From a virus, in the IMG/VR virus record IMGVR_UViG_3300031999_000173, positions 1 through 25,449 of that record: DNA of 25,449 nt. The stretch is one strand, 5' to 3'. Position numbers and translations under genes: made by a program. Below, piece after piece: positions 7,714 through 14,364 of this stretch; position 1 is the stretch's first letter, and the number at the start of each line of letters is the position of its first letter. The notes below the pieces were generated by a model. The model searched no databases, was not told where the DNA came from, and saw nothing but the letters and a program-made list of their open reading frames with translations.

Positions 7714-7867
7714 ATACCTGGGTGACGGCGTTTATTGTGTCTTTGACGGTTACGGACTGGAACTTCGGGCGAACGACCACGCGAACCCGACCGATAAAAT
7801 ATATCTTGAACCGTCCGTCTTGGATAATTTAATCCGATATTATGCACAATTTAAAAAGGGGGAATAA
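7700..7867 (+). CDS. Small conserved phage protein (YLGDGVY type)
   Basis: This 55-residue protein starts at ATG 7700. It carries IEYLGDGVYCVFDGYGLELR, then ANDH and PTDKIYLEPSVLDNL. I recall this pattern from many short hypothetical proteins in phage early regions, where it is conserved but uncharacterised. The gene ends with a TAATG overlap to the next gene behind an AAAAAGGGGG ribosome-binding site. Confidence 0.6.
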   Translation: MEKIEYLGDGVYCVFDGYGLELRANDHANPTDKIYLEPSVLDNLIRYYAQFKKGE

Positions 7868-8076
7868 TGGGTTCAGTAAGTGGAGCCACAAACGAAGGAA
7901 AAAGTTTTATTGTTTTTAACGACGGGGCGGTTTGTACGGTTTTTAAATCCGAAACCGGAATTCCGGTCGGCGGCGGCCGGCGGGTGACAATGGTCGGGGA
8001 AATAAAAAAGCGTCCCAGAAAACCAAAACCGGAACGCTTGAGGATTTATGAACCTGACAGCAAAGAAAAGCAGTAA
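7867..8076 (+). CDS. Small basic hypothetical protein
   Basis: This 69-residue protein starts at ATG 7867, directly after AAAAAGGGGGAATA. The N-terminal 45 residues look like a small beta barrel (SFIVFNDGAVCTVFKS, then GGRRVTMVGEI). The C-terminus is Lys/Arg/Pro-rich, suggesting nucleic acid contact. Not recognised. It ends about 100 bases before the promoter at 8144, so it closes the first early cluster. Confidence 0.45.
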   Translation: MGSVSGATNEGKSFIVFNDGAVCTVFKSETGIPVGGGRRVTMVGEIKKRPRKPKPERLRIYEPDSKEKQ

Positions 8077-8134
8077 CAATATAACATGAAAACCGCCGCC
8101 GGTCAATATTATTTCTTTAAGGCAATTAACAGAT

Positions 8135-8172
8135 TTATTAATATTGCCATTAATAAAGTTATTAATTATTTT
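8135..8172 (+). promoter_or_regulatory. Promoter with TTATTAAT operator boxes; leaderless start expected
   Basis: TTGCCA (8144-8149) and TATTTT (8167-8172) are 17 bp apart. TTATTAAT boxes lie at 8135-8142, inverted at 8149-8156, and again at 8159-8166. The first two form a perfect 8-bp inverted repeat with a 6-base spacer that overlaps the -35 box, as in repressor operators. The -10 box ends six bases before ATG 8179, so transcription should begin at or next to the start codon. Confidence 0.5.
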
Positions 8173-8178
8173 ACGGTT

Positions 8179-8337
8179 ATGAGTGACAAGGAACGCATGA
8201 ATGAAATGAAATTGGTTGATGTCGCCGCCTGGCTTTCCGCGACGCAATTGACGACCGACCAGGCGGAGAAACTATCTAAAATTGTAACCATTGCAAAGAC
8301 CAAAGCCGTTGAACCATTAACAGACGAAAGGGGGTGA
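8179..8337 (+). CDS. Small helical hypothetical protein, possibly leaderless
   Basis: I chose ATG 8179, giving 52 residues. An upstream in-frame ATG at 8086 would translate AT-rich promoter and operator sequence, so it is unlikely. The protein is helical and charged, with KLVDVAAWLSATQLTTDQ and EKLSKIVTIAKTKAVEPL. The start lies six bases after a -10 box, with no Shine-Dalgarno sequence. The ATTAATAA boxes in front match those at 6640-6679. Function unknown; it could be a small regulator. Confidence 0.45.
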   Translation: MSDKERMNEMKLVDVAAWLSATQLTTDQAEKLSKIVTIAKTKAVEPLTDERG

Positions 8338-8341
8338 TAAA

Positions 8342-8521
8342 ATGGCCGAAACTTTCAAAATTTCTCAAATTTATTTGTCCGGCGACGACGCAAAAACCGC
8401 CCATGATTTATTTAATAATTACGCGGACGATAAATTCAAGGGCAATAAAACCAAAGCGTTCAAGGCGCTTGTCCTGGATAATTTAAAACCAAAAGGGGTG
8501 AACCGTGACAGTAAAAAGTAA
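8342..8521 (+). CDS. Small hypothetical protein
   Basis: This 59-residue protein starts at ATG 8342 behind AAAGGGGGTGAT and ends inside the next gene. It carries FKISQIYLSGDDAKTAHDLF and KTKAFKALVLDNLK. A short strand followed by two helices would fit a ribbon-helix-helix-like DNA-binding fold, but the match is only general. It lies in the same operon as the recombination genes that follow. Confidence 0.5.
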   Translation: MAETFKISQIYLSGDDAKTAHDLFNNYADDKFKGNKTKAFKALVLDNLKPKGVNRDSKK

Positions 8522-9149
8522 TATAATGACCGGGCCGCCATTGCCGCCCGAAGTTAAAAAAACCGCCGCTAATGTTCCCGCCGCAATCGAACCCGATTTC
8601 AAAGCCCGAAAATCCGACGTCGTCGAAATATTGGAAACGCAATTAATCGAAATGCAAGCGAAGCAAGTCAAGGCGCTTAACATGAATTACTTGCTTGATA
8701 AATTATATGATACACTTCAAGAAACGACCGACAAAGATGCGCTCTATTTCGTCCGCCTGGGCGTCGAAGATATGCGTTCACTTTTAAAAAAGATGTTGGA
8801 CGCTTTCGACGCGAAAATGGTCGAAATAATGAAGGGCGAAAAGATTCACGAATTCGAAGCCGGCCCGGAAGGGCGCCGCGCCGTCATTTATTATGGCAAG
8901 GAAAAAGACGAAACGTTGACTGATGATGGACTTCGGACTTTGCGCGATATGCTTAAAAGTGCCGAACCCGATGTTCAATTGGCTTTATTGGCTTTACCGA
9001 CGTCCGCGTCCGCCTGGAAACTTGCCAGGGTCAAAGAAATTGCGGACACGAAGGGACTTGAACGCGACGAAATGATTCGGACGGAATACAAAGACAAAGT
9101 CGCGGTTCAATACGTTCCGAAATATATTCTTGAAAAAGCGGGGCAATAA
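8505..9149 (+). CDS. Hypothetical protein preceding the recombination genes
   Basis: This 214-residue protein starts at GTG 8505 after AAAAGGGGTGAACC. It is largely helical and charged. Residues 35-105 look like coiled coil (EILETQLIEMQAKQVKAL onward). A middle segment (HEFEAGPEGRRAVIYYGKE) is followed by helical repeats. No catalytic motif was recognised. It ends in a TAATG overlap with the Rad52/Mgm101-like gene, so it may be a partner protein in recombination or single-strand DNA handling. That is inference from position only. Confidence 0.55.
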   Translation: MTVKSNIMTGPPLPPEVKKTAANVPAAIEPDFKARKSDVVEILETQLIEMQAKQVKALNMNYLLDKLYDTLQETTDKDALYFVRLGVEDMRSLLKKMLDAFDAKMVEIMKGEKIHEFEAGPEGRRAVIYYGKEKDETLTDDGLRTLRDMLKSAEPDVQLALLALPTSASAWKLARVKEIADTKGLERDEMIRTEYKDKVAVQYVPKYILEKAGQ

Positions 9150-10450
9150 TGGAAAATCAAAAAAACCTGATTCCGAACCCGCCGCCGGTCGATTCCGACC
9201 CGGCGAAACTTTACGCGGAACGTCCGCCGGATTTGCCGCAAACACACGCGGAATTTTACAAGGGCGCCGCGCTTTTGGAAATCAGCCAAAAGGAACGCGA
9301 CACTTTAAACGTGCCGGTCAATAATCAAGAAGTCGAAATCCGTCCGGACGGTCTTTTATATTTGCCGCAAGTTTTCGTCCGGGAAAAGTTGAACGCCGCC
9401 TTCGGCCCTGGTCAATGGGCATTGATTCAAAACGGAATTACAATCGTCGGGAATACGCTTTGCTTTGACGGGTCTTTAGTCATTCGCGGAAAGTTCGTCT
9501 CCCGCGCAATGGGCGAAGCCGATTATATACGGTCAAACAAAAATATGTCCTGGGCTACCGTTTACGAATCGGCTAAATCAGACGCAATCGCCCGCGCTTG
9601 TAAAGATTTAGGCGTCGCAAAAGAATTATGGCAACCGCAATTTTGCAGAAATTGGGAAAAGATATTCGCGATTAAAGTTTTTCGAACTGATAAGAAAAAT
9701 TGGCAATGGCGGCGGAAAGATGTTTCGCCATTTTGGGACGAAGCCGGAGCGCCCGCCGGGACCACGAACCAGGCCGCCCAGGGAACGACCGCCGCGCCCG
9801 CCGGGCAAACACCCGACCAGGGACGCCCGCCGTTGCGTAAATGTCCCGCTTGCGGGTCGGACGCAATAATCGCGTCGAAGCCGGAATATGGCGGGGGGTT
9901 TGTTTGTTACAAACGAAAGGGCGGATGCGGAAAAGTTTTTGAAGACGCCGCGTTGACAATTCCCAGGGAACCGAAGCCGCCGAACGGGAACGGGAACGGA
10001 AAGAAGCCGACCGGGACGCCCGGCGGAACTGATTCGCCGCCGCCGCCGTCCGACGACCAGGCGCCGCCCGAAACGGAACACCCGGACGTAATTAAACACG
10101 GCCCGCCGCCTTCGGGGGCGGCCCAGGCATTGAACGCTGTACAGGAACCGGACAAAACGCCGCCGTATAATGCCGCGCCGATTTCCGAAGCGGCGACCAG
10201 GAAACGGACGTCGGACATTGCAGACATTCGCGGTCTTTACGAAAAAAGCAAGGGCGCGTTGTTTGTCCGGGCCGCCGGAAAAGCAATTTTTTATTGCGTA
10301 AATGTTTTTATAAAACAAAACGTCGCGTCCTGGGTTCCGTTGAAAAATACCGATATTTCCGTCGTCCTGGAACATTTCAAGAACGCGCCGGAACTGGAAC
10401 GAACGCTTTCGGCATATATAGACAAATTTGAATCTAACAAGGGGGTTTAG
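9149..10450 (+). CDS. Rad52/Mgm101-like single-strand annealing recombinase
   Basis: This 433-residue protein starts at ATG 9149. Residues about 65-175 match the Mgm101/Rad52-type annealing core: RPDGLLYLPQVFVREKLNAA, FGPGQWAL, then MGEADY, WATVYESAKSDAIARACKDL and GVAKELWQP. The segment YESxKSDAxxRACKDLGxxxELWxP is the family hallmark. A zinc ribbon follows near residues 229-265 (CPACG, CYKR, CGKVF), then a Pro/Gly-rich linker and a C-terminal helical domain from about 345. Such proteins anneal complementary single strands in phage recombination and replication. The following gene encodes a DEDD exonuclease, which could supply single-stranded substrate. The extra zinc and C-terminal domains make it larger than typical phage members. 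Confidence 0.82.
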   Translation: MENQKNLIPNPPPVDSDPAKLYAERPPDLPQTHAEFYKGAALLEISQKERDTLNVPVNNQEVEIRPDGLLYLPQVFVREKLNAAFGPGQWALIQNGITIVGNTLCFDGSLVIRGKFVSRAMGEADYIRSNKNMSWATVYESAKSDAIARACKDLGVAKELWQPQFCRNWEKIFAIKVFRTDKKNWQWRRKDVSPFWDEAGAPAGTTNQAAQGTTAAPAGQTPDQGRPPLRKCPACGSDAIIASKPEYGGGFVCYKRKGGCGKVFEDAALTIPREPKPPNGNGNGKKPTGTPGGTDSPPPPSDDQAPPETEHPDVIKHGPPPSGAAQALNAVQEPDKTPPYNAAPISEAATRKRTSDIADIRGLYEKSKGALFVRAAGKAIFYCVNVFIKQNVASWVPLKNTDISVVLEHFKNAPELERTLSAYIDKFESNKGV

Positions 10451-11101
10451 TTGGAAAAAATACTTTGGCTTGATTCTGAAACGACCGGCATTGACCCGGT
10501 TCAAAACGATATAATTCAGATAGCGGGAATTATCGAAATTGACGGAGAAATCAAAGACGAATTCGAATTTAAATGTCGGCCCTGGAACCCGGCGAATATA
10601 AATCCGTCCGCGCTTGAAATGAATAAATTTTCCAAAGACGAAATATTGACCTGGGCGCCGCCGTCCGAAGTTAAGAAAAAACTTTTTGATATTTTCGGAA
10701 AATATATCGACAAATTTAACCGCGAAGATAAATTTCTGGTCGGCGGACATTGCGTTTCGTTCGACATACAATTCCTTGACCAATTTATTAAGAAGTCAGG
10801 CGACCGATACGGCGCCGGTTCATGGCTTTCATGGCAACCGTTTGACACAATATTTATCGCGGTATTGCTTAAACGCCTGGGAATAATTTCGCCGGTTAAT
10901 TTTAAACTTGAAACGCTTTGTCAGGTCTTCGGTGTTCCGCCTGGCGGACACGATGCGCTTAAAGATATACGCGTGACACAATTGGTCGGCTTAAAAATGT
11001 TTAATCTTTTTAAAAATATCCGACAACCGCTCATTGAAATATCAAAATCGTTTCAAAAAGAATTGTCGGAAATTTTAAAAGATAATTATTTCGAAACTTG
11101 A
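10451..11101 (+). CDS. DnaQ-like 3'-5' exonuclease (DEDDh)
   Basis: This 216-residue protein starts at TTG 10451 behind AAGGGGGTTTAG, with no gap after the recombinase gene. All five DEDDh residues are present: D8 and E10 in LDSETTG, D105 in HCVSFD, and H167 and D172 in GGHDALKD. The family removes nucleotides from 3' ends in proofreading or recombination. The pairing with an annealing protein suggests a two-part phage recombination system. The last about 30 residues extend beyond the nuclease core as a helix. It is the last gene before the promoter at 11098. Confidence 0.88.
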   Translation: MEKILWLDSETTGIDPVQNDIIQIAGIIEIDGEIKDEFEFKCRPWNPANINPSALEMNKFSKDEILTWAPPSEVKKKLFDIFGKYIDKFNREDKFLVGGHCVSFDIQFLDQFIKKSGDRYGAGSWLSWQPFDTIFIAVLLKRLGIISPVNFKLETLCQVFGVPPGGHDALKDIRVTQLVGLKMFNLFKNIRQPLIEISKSFQKELSEILKDNYFET

Positions 11102-11126
11102 CGCGGTAAGTTCAAAATATTATACT
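11098..11126 (+). promoter_or_regulatory. Strong sigma-70-type promoter
   Basis: TTGACG (11098-11103), a 17-bp spacer and TATACT (11121-11126) form the best sigma-70 match seen in the window. The -35 box overlaps the stop codon of the exonuclease gene. A start near 11133 would make a transcript of about 140 nt ending at the terminator at 11222-11274. Confidence 0.65.
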
Positions 11127-11132
11127 TGTAAA

Positions 11133-11275
11133 AAATCGCGCCGGTTACGCGATACTGCAAGACAAGGGGTTCAATTGATATTCACTTCAAAAAATAAAAG
11201 CCGTTCGTCGAATCTAATTCGGGGCGTTCCTTTGTCCGCCCTGGGTTTAACCGGTTTGGCGGACGGCCCTTTTTA
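11133..11275 (+). ncRNA. Candidate small RNA between promoter and terminator
   Basis: The region runs from the predicted start of the 11098 promoter to the T tract of a strong terminator and has no convincing gene. A TTG at 11175 has an AAGGGG in front, but its frame runs straight through the terminator hairpin and into the DnaA-box-like repeats. The unit fits a small regulatory RNA. It could also be a replication primer, as it points into the putative origin, or just a short leader ending at an attenuator. Confidence 0.4.
11222..11274 (+). terminator. Rho-independent terminator after the 11133 transcript
   Basis: GTCCGCC (11234-11240) pairs with GGCGGAC (11258-11264). The outer GGGC (11222-11225) can pair with GCCC (11266-11269). 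The T run 11270-11274 follows, then ATTT. An inner GGTT/AACC pair adds stability. Confidence 0.8.
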
Positions 11276-11430
11276 TTTAAAAAATAATTGCCCGGCGCCT
11301 GGTCACGGTTCACAGAAAACGAAGGGACGGAACCGGCGACCCGCGTCCAGGGCAACCAGTCGGCGAACCGCGTCCGGGTTTATCGGCCCGAACGCCTTCG
11401 CTGGTCGGTCTTTTCCTGTTGTTTATGAAC

Positions 11431-11652
11431 CATTGAAAACTATGTTGATAAGTTGTTTTCGAACCATTGAAATAAAAGTTTTCAATGTGTTATCAACACT
11501 ATGTGGAAAACTTTTCAATGTTCTATCAACACAAAAACAACTTAAAATGCCTTTAAAATCGACCATTTTGAAAATTGTCAACGTTATCAACATCTCTATT
11601 ACTACAACTAATTATATAATTCGTTGGAATAATAGATTTGACCTATTGATAA
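11431..11652. other. Cluster of DnaA-box-like and TTTTCAATG repeats; putative replication origin
   Basis: TTATCAACA-type 9-mers occur at 11443-11451 (reverse), 11490-11498, 11523-11531 (CTATCAACA), 11584-11592 and, weaker, 11644-11652 (TATTGATAA). TGTGGAAAA at 11502-11510 is the reverse of TTTTCCACA. A second motif, TTTTCAATG, is interleaved at 11479 and 11512 and reversed at 11431 and 11465. The area is AT-rich from about 11420 to 11660, while its left flank is GC-rich. No gene is credible between 11281 and 11736. The clustering fits an origin or an initiator-binding region; this is inference. Confidence 0.5.
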
Positions 11653-11736
11653 TTTGCCAAAGGGGGGCCGGAATGAAATAAAAAAACCGCTTCAAGTAAT
11701 AAATATAAAAACAGTCTTTTAATAATAGGGGGTTTT

Positions 11737-12594
11737 GTGAATCAAAAGCAAAAAGAAAAAGCGACGGACAAAGCCGGGACGGAACTATTAAAGAAAAAAG
11801 GAAACCGCGAAACAACCGTTCACCTACCATTGCCGGTAAAATATACGACACTGGAAATTGCAGACATGGCGCTTGCATACGGAAAACTAAAACGCGAATT
11901 TAATCTTTCCGAAGTTAAGTTCGACTCTGTAAAAGAACAATACAAGGGTGAAAAGGCAAAGACGGAACTGGCAATGGATAAAATAATGAACGAAATTATG
12001 AACGGTTCCAGGAACGAAACGATTAAATGTTTCGCATATCATAGCGACAAGGGCGTTCTATTAAAAATCGTTCGTTCCGATACCGGCGAAGAAGTCAAGG
12101 GTCAAGCGCAATTTACCTTGCCGCTTAACACGCCGAAGATGGACGCCGCCGCGAAAAAGGGCGCCCATGAAGCCACCGGGGCCGCCCAGGGCGCCGGAAT
12201 ATCCGGGCCGACGCAACCGGTCAAGACTGCCGCGACGCAGATTTTAAACGACCGTCCCGGTCTTAAATACAAGAAATTTTTGAAAGACGACGCCCAGGGC
12301 GTCCCGGTTTGGGAATCGGTCGAAATTAAAAACATTGACCGGGGTGACGGGTTCCGCGTTGTAAATATTGACGGTACGGAATTTAAAGACGCCGTCGGAA
12401 ACAATTTTTTCCGCGCCCGCGACCGCGCGAAGAAAGTAGATAAATTTTGGGGCGTTGATGTTACCGCGCTTAAAATCGTTTTGACCGGCGACGCGAAACA
12501 GTCACCGGCCAAAGCCGAAGCCGCCCAGGACAAGGAACCAGGCAAAGCCGAACCAAAGACCGAACCGACGAAGCCCGCCGCGCCTGGGGCTTAA
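11737..12594 (+). CDS. Hypothetical early protein with N-terminal coiled coil
   Basis: This 285-residue protein starts at GTG 11737 behind AATAGGGGGGTTTT. Residues 1-90 are highly charged and helical, probably a coiled coil. An Ala/Gly-rich linker follows (residues about 130-170). Residues about 170-250 form a compact strand-rich domain (PGLKYKKFLKDDAQGVPVWE, then GFRVVNIDGTEF). The C-terminus is a low-complexity Ala/Pro/Lys tail. No known motif was recognised. It lies directly downstream of the putative origin and upstream of a RusA-like gene, so a replication role is possible. Confidence 0.5.
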   Translation: MNQKQKEKATDKAGTELLKKKGNRETTVHLPLPVKYTTLEIADMALAYGKLKREFNLSEVKFDSVKEQYKGEKAKTELAMDKIMNEIMNGSRNETIKCFAYHSDKGVLLKIVRSDTGEEVKGQAQFTLPLNTPKMDAAAKKGAHEATGAAQGAGISGPTQPVKTAATQILNDRPGLKYKKFLKDDAQGVPVWESVEIKNIDRGDGFRVVNIDGTEFKDAVGNNFFRARDRAKKVDKFWGVDVTALKIVLTGDAKQSPAKAEAAQDKEPGKAEPKTEPTKPAAPGA

Positions 12595-12595
12595 C

Positions 12596-12745
12596 ATGGA
12601 CGCCGTTGACGATAAAATTCTGGACATAATAATTCAGGCGGCCAAAATAAAAAAATGGCAATTACCGGAATTTATTGAAATGATTTCTTTAAAGTGGAAC
12701 GGGGAAAAAATTGAAAGCCCAAACAGTAAAAATAATTCCCTTTGA
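12596..12745 (+). CDS. Small hypothetical protein
   Basis: This 49-residue protein starts at ATG 12596, two bases after the previous stop, and overlaps the start of the RusA-like gene by 35 bases. It reads MDAVDDKILDIIIQAAKIKK, then WQLPEFIEMISLKW. It is a small, mostly helical protein. Frame, close spacing and codon use fit its neighbours. No function is recognised. Confidence 0.4.
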   Translation: MDAVDDKILDIIIQAAKIKKWQLPEFIEMISLKWNGEKIESPNSKNNSL

Positions 12746-13111
12746 AATTAAATCCGGGAATCAAGTCATTTCCTGGGGTTCGCGGGGCCGATTTAATTAT
12801 CGTAACTACCGAAACAAATGGTATAAGTTATTGAGTTATTATTTCGGCCCTTGCGACTACCCGGCGACCGTCAAAGTCCGGGTCGATTGCGTCCGGGTTT
12901 ATGGCAAGGGGAAACCGAATTCGACGAAGATAATTTGCGTCTTGGATTTAAACCGATGTTTGACCATTTAAAATATCAAGGTTGGATTAAAGACGATTCG
13001 CCGAAGTGGGTCGAAAGACATTATTTTCAAATAAGACAGGACGCCGCCGTCTTGGAATTCCCAGACATTGAACCGGGAATAATTATAAAAGTTTACCATG
13101 AAACCGTTTAA
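12711..13111 (+). pseudogene. RusA-like Holliday junction resolvase split by a frameshift
   Basis: One protein is spread over two frames. The first (TTG 12711, GGGG ribosome-binding site) gives KIIPFEIKSGNQVISWGSRG, then VKVRVDCVRVYGKG. It then leaves the family pattern and stops at 12971. The second frame (-1, ending 13111) continues with ETEFDEDNLRLGFKPMFDHL, then GWIKDDSPKWV. Together they give the RusA pattern DxDNLxxxxKPxxDxLxxxGxIxDDSP, with its conserved acidic residues. Adding one G to the GGGG run at 12908-12911 would restore a single frame of about 133 residues. The cause may be a sequencing error, a real mutation or G-tract slippage. The site is not a canonical -1 slippery heptamer. 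RusA enzymes cut Holliday junctions in phage recombination. Confidence 0.7.
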
Positions 13112-13250
13112 AAGAAAAGAGCAAAAACTAAACTGGATTTTGATAATGAACGAACGGCAAATTTGGGAAATTGAGCGTTGGATTCGCGGGGCGAAACTAA
13201 CAGCCGCCCAGGTCGAACGGTTACGAAAAGCATTTAAGGGGGTTTTGTGA
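13098..13250 (+). CDS. Small basic helical protein
   Basis: This 50-residue protein starts at ATG 13098, inside the end of the RusA-like gene, and ends with a GTGA overlap onto the next gene. It reads MKPFKRKEQKLNWILIMNER, then QIWEIERWIRGAKLTAAQ. It is very basic and helical. Translational coupling at both ends supports coding. Function unknown. Confidence 0.45.
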   Translation: MKPFKRKEQKLNWILIMNERQIWEIERWIRGAKLTAAQVERLRKAFKGVL

Positions 13251-13804
13251 ATGAAAAAAAAGAAGTCGAAGTATTGGATTTGTTCGGATATTCTCCAAAA
13301 GAAAAAGAACGGTTCGGTTTGATAAACGACTGGTTAGTCGAAAAGATGCAAGGGCCGGGCGGGACGTTTTGTCCGCTTTGCAAACAGCGCGTCAAGTTGT
13401 ATTTGCGGACTATTAATAAAAGCATGGTCAAGGGTCTTGTTTTGATTTATAAATATTACTTGACCCATAATAAGAACGTCCCGCTTCATATCGAAGGCTA
13501 TCTAAAACGCTGTCGCGTTTCGTCCGCCGTCCGGGGCGACATAACAAAACTATGTTATTGGGGTTTACTTAAACGGTACGAAAAAATCAAACAAGACGTT
13601 TCGGAACGTCGCGGAAAATATTGGATTACGGCGGACGGCGAAGCGTTCGTTCGCGGAAATTTAAAAGTTCCCAGGTATGCGAAAATTTTTAATAAAAAAT
13701 TTTACGGTTTCGAAGGGGACAAAATCGGAATCGGCGATGCAATGAAAACCGTATTTAATTATGATGAAGAAATGAAACGGTCAATAGAATATTTGGAAGA
13801 TTAA
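13247..13804 (+). CDS. Conserved phage protein with winged-helix-like core
   Basis: This 185-residue protein starts at GTG 13247 after AAGGGGGTTTT. It has FCPLCKQRVKLYLRTI near residues 42-57 (one CxxC), and then a helical stretch with VRGDITKLCYWGLLKRYEK. Last comes RRGKYWITADGEAFVRG, which looks like the wing of a winged-helix domain. The pattern KYWITxxGxxFVxG...VPxYxxIxNxxxxGF is one I recall from phage hypothetical proteins. DNA binding, perhaps in replication or transcription control, is plausible but unproven. It is the last phage-type gene before the cassette block, whose first hairpin begins ten bases after the stop. Confidence 0.55.
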   Translation: MNEKKEVEVLDLFGYSPKEKERFGLINDWLVEKMQGPGGTFCPLCKQRVKLYLRTINKSMVKGLVLIYKYYLTHNKNVPLHIEGYLKRCRVSSAVRGDITKLCYWGLLKRYEKIKQDVSERRGKYWITADGEAFVRGNLKVPRYAKIFNKKFYGFEGDKIGIGDAMKTVFNYDEEMKRSIEYLED

Positions 13805-13814
13805 AAATAAATTG

Positions 13815-13849
13815 TTATACGCTTAATTGCGTATAATAACGAGTTGTAC
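13815..13849 (+). other. Left boundary of the cassette array: hairpin plus core site
   Basis: TTATACGC (13815-13822) and GCGTATAA (13829-13836) form a perfect 8-bp stem with a TTAATT loop. Six bases later comes the core site GTTGTAC (13843-13849), where cassette 1 begins. The L''/L' stem, six-base spacer and R' layout is that of an attC half. No R''-like sequence with AAC is seen on the left, so this may be the original phage target, an attI-like site or a truncated attC. Confidence 0.5.
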
Positions 13850-14313
13850 TAAATAATGGCCGTAGGAATGTCGCGCTAAAACAAAGAAAGGAGATGACAT
13901 GCTTGCAGAGTACAAAGCAGAAAACAGAAAAGACGAAAACGGAAACCCAACCGGAGGAAGTGTCAGGGGTACGGGAATGTCGATTGATTGGCAGGATGGG
14001 CCGTTGGGTAGAGGTGCGGAAAGAAAAGAGCCAAACGGTGCTTTCGTTGAAACTGTAATTGACGCGGCACGGCAGCGCATACAGTTTTATCAGGACTCAA
14101 AATTTAATTGCAGAGAGAACGCTATTGCAATTACTAAGCTGGAAGAGGCTTTGCTGTGGCTTAATAAGCGCACAGCAGACAGAGAAAAAAGACAGGTCGA
14201 AGGAACGCATACAAATTAATAAAGAGCGCGACTTTATATGATTTTTGCGGCCATTACTCAGTACAACTCCCGCATGGTGAAAATTGCTAATGCAACTTCA
14301 CCATGCTATAACG
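13844..14313 (+). mobile_element. Integron-type gene cassette 1 (Tad1-like gene)
   Basis: The cassette runs from the T after the G of GTTGTAC (13843) to the G of GTTGTAT (14313). It is 470 bp with one gene and an attC-like end. The R'' box at its end, GTACAAC (14261-14267), is the exact reverse complement of its own starting core GTTGTAC. This match is expected because a cassette circle joins these two halves. Size, single gene and orientation fit known cassettes. Confidence 0.65.
13899..14219 (+). CDS. Tad1-like protein (Acb2/Tad1 hairpin family), candidate anti-Thoeris sponge
   Basis: This 106-residue protein starts at ATG 13899 behind GAAAGGAGATGAC. After a variable N-terminus come D30WQDGP35 and P45NGAFVETVIDA, then F69NCREN74AIAITKLEEALLWL88, R91T92, R95 and VEGTH (100-104). 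The order QxGP, NG, fxCREN, AIxxLEEAxxWLxxRTxxRxxRxVEGT is the pattern I recall for Tad1. Tad1 binds cyclic ADP-ribose signal molecules made by the host Thoeris defence and so blocks abortive infection. Related Acb2 proteins sequester CBASS cyclic nucleotides. The conserved Asn, Arg and Thr positions near the C-terminus are the ones expected to line the ligand pocket. Ligand identity cannot be read from sequence. It is the only gene of cassette 1. Confidence 0.75.
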   Translation: MLAEYKAENRKDENGNPTGGSVRGTGMSIDWQDGPLGRGAERKEPNGAFVETVIDAARQRIQFYQDSKFNCRENAIAITKLEEALLWLNKRTADREKRQVEGTHTN

Positions 14314-14319
14314 TTGTAT
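14261..14319 (+). other. attC-like site 1
   Basis: The layout is R'' GTACAAC (14261-14267), spacer TCCC, L'' GCATGGTGAA (14272-14281), central part, L' TTCACCATGC (14297-14306), spacer TATAAC, and R' GTTGTAT (14313-14319). The L stem is perfect over 10 bp. Inside it TTGC pairs with GCAA, leaving unpaired bases, as attC recombination sites do. R'' and R' pair in six of seven positions. The total is 59 bp, within the usual attC range. Confidence 0.65.
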
Positions 14320-14364
14320 GCAATTGCGAAACGTCTTACATTGTAAATTTTTGCCTTAATCATC

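Noticed and set aside
8086-8178. N-terminal extension of the 8179 gene from ATG 8086
   Set aside because: It would translate the AT-rich promoter and operator repeats and has no ribosome-binding site.
9626-10783. 385-codon frame on the minus strand
   Set aside because: It mirrors the GC-biased annealing-protein gene and exonuclease gene, is extremely Arg-rich, and has no ribosome-binding site; all other genes are on the plus strand.
11077-11190. tRNA-like gene in the spacer after the exonuclease gene
   Set aside because: Short stems are present, but no cloverleaf, TTCGA arm with partner stem or CCA end could be assembled.
11175-11681. 168-codon frame starting at TTG with AAGGGG in front
   Set aside because: It runs through a strong terminator hairpin and the DnaA-box-like repeats, its composition shifts abruptly along its length, and it shows no domain.
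12900-12920. Programmed -1 frameshift site in the RusA-like gene
   Set aside because: The local sequence GGC AAG GGG AAA does not fit the X XXY YYZ slippery pattern, so a one-base loss in the G run is simpler.
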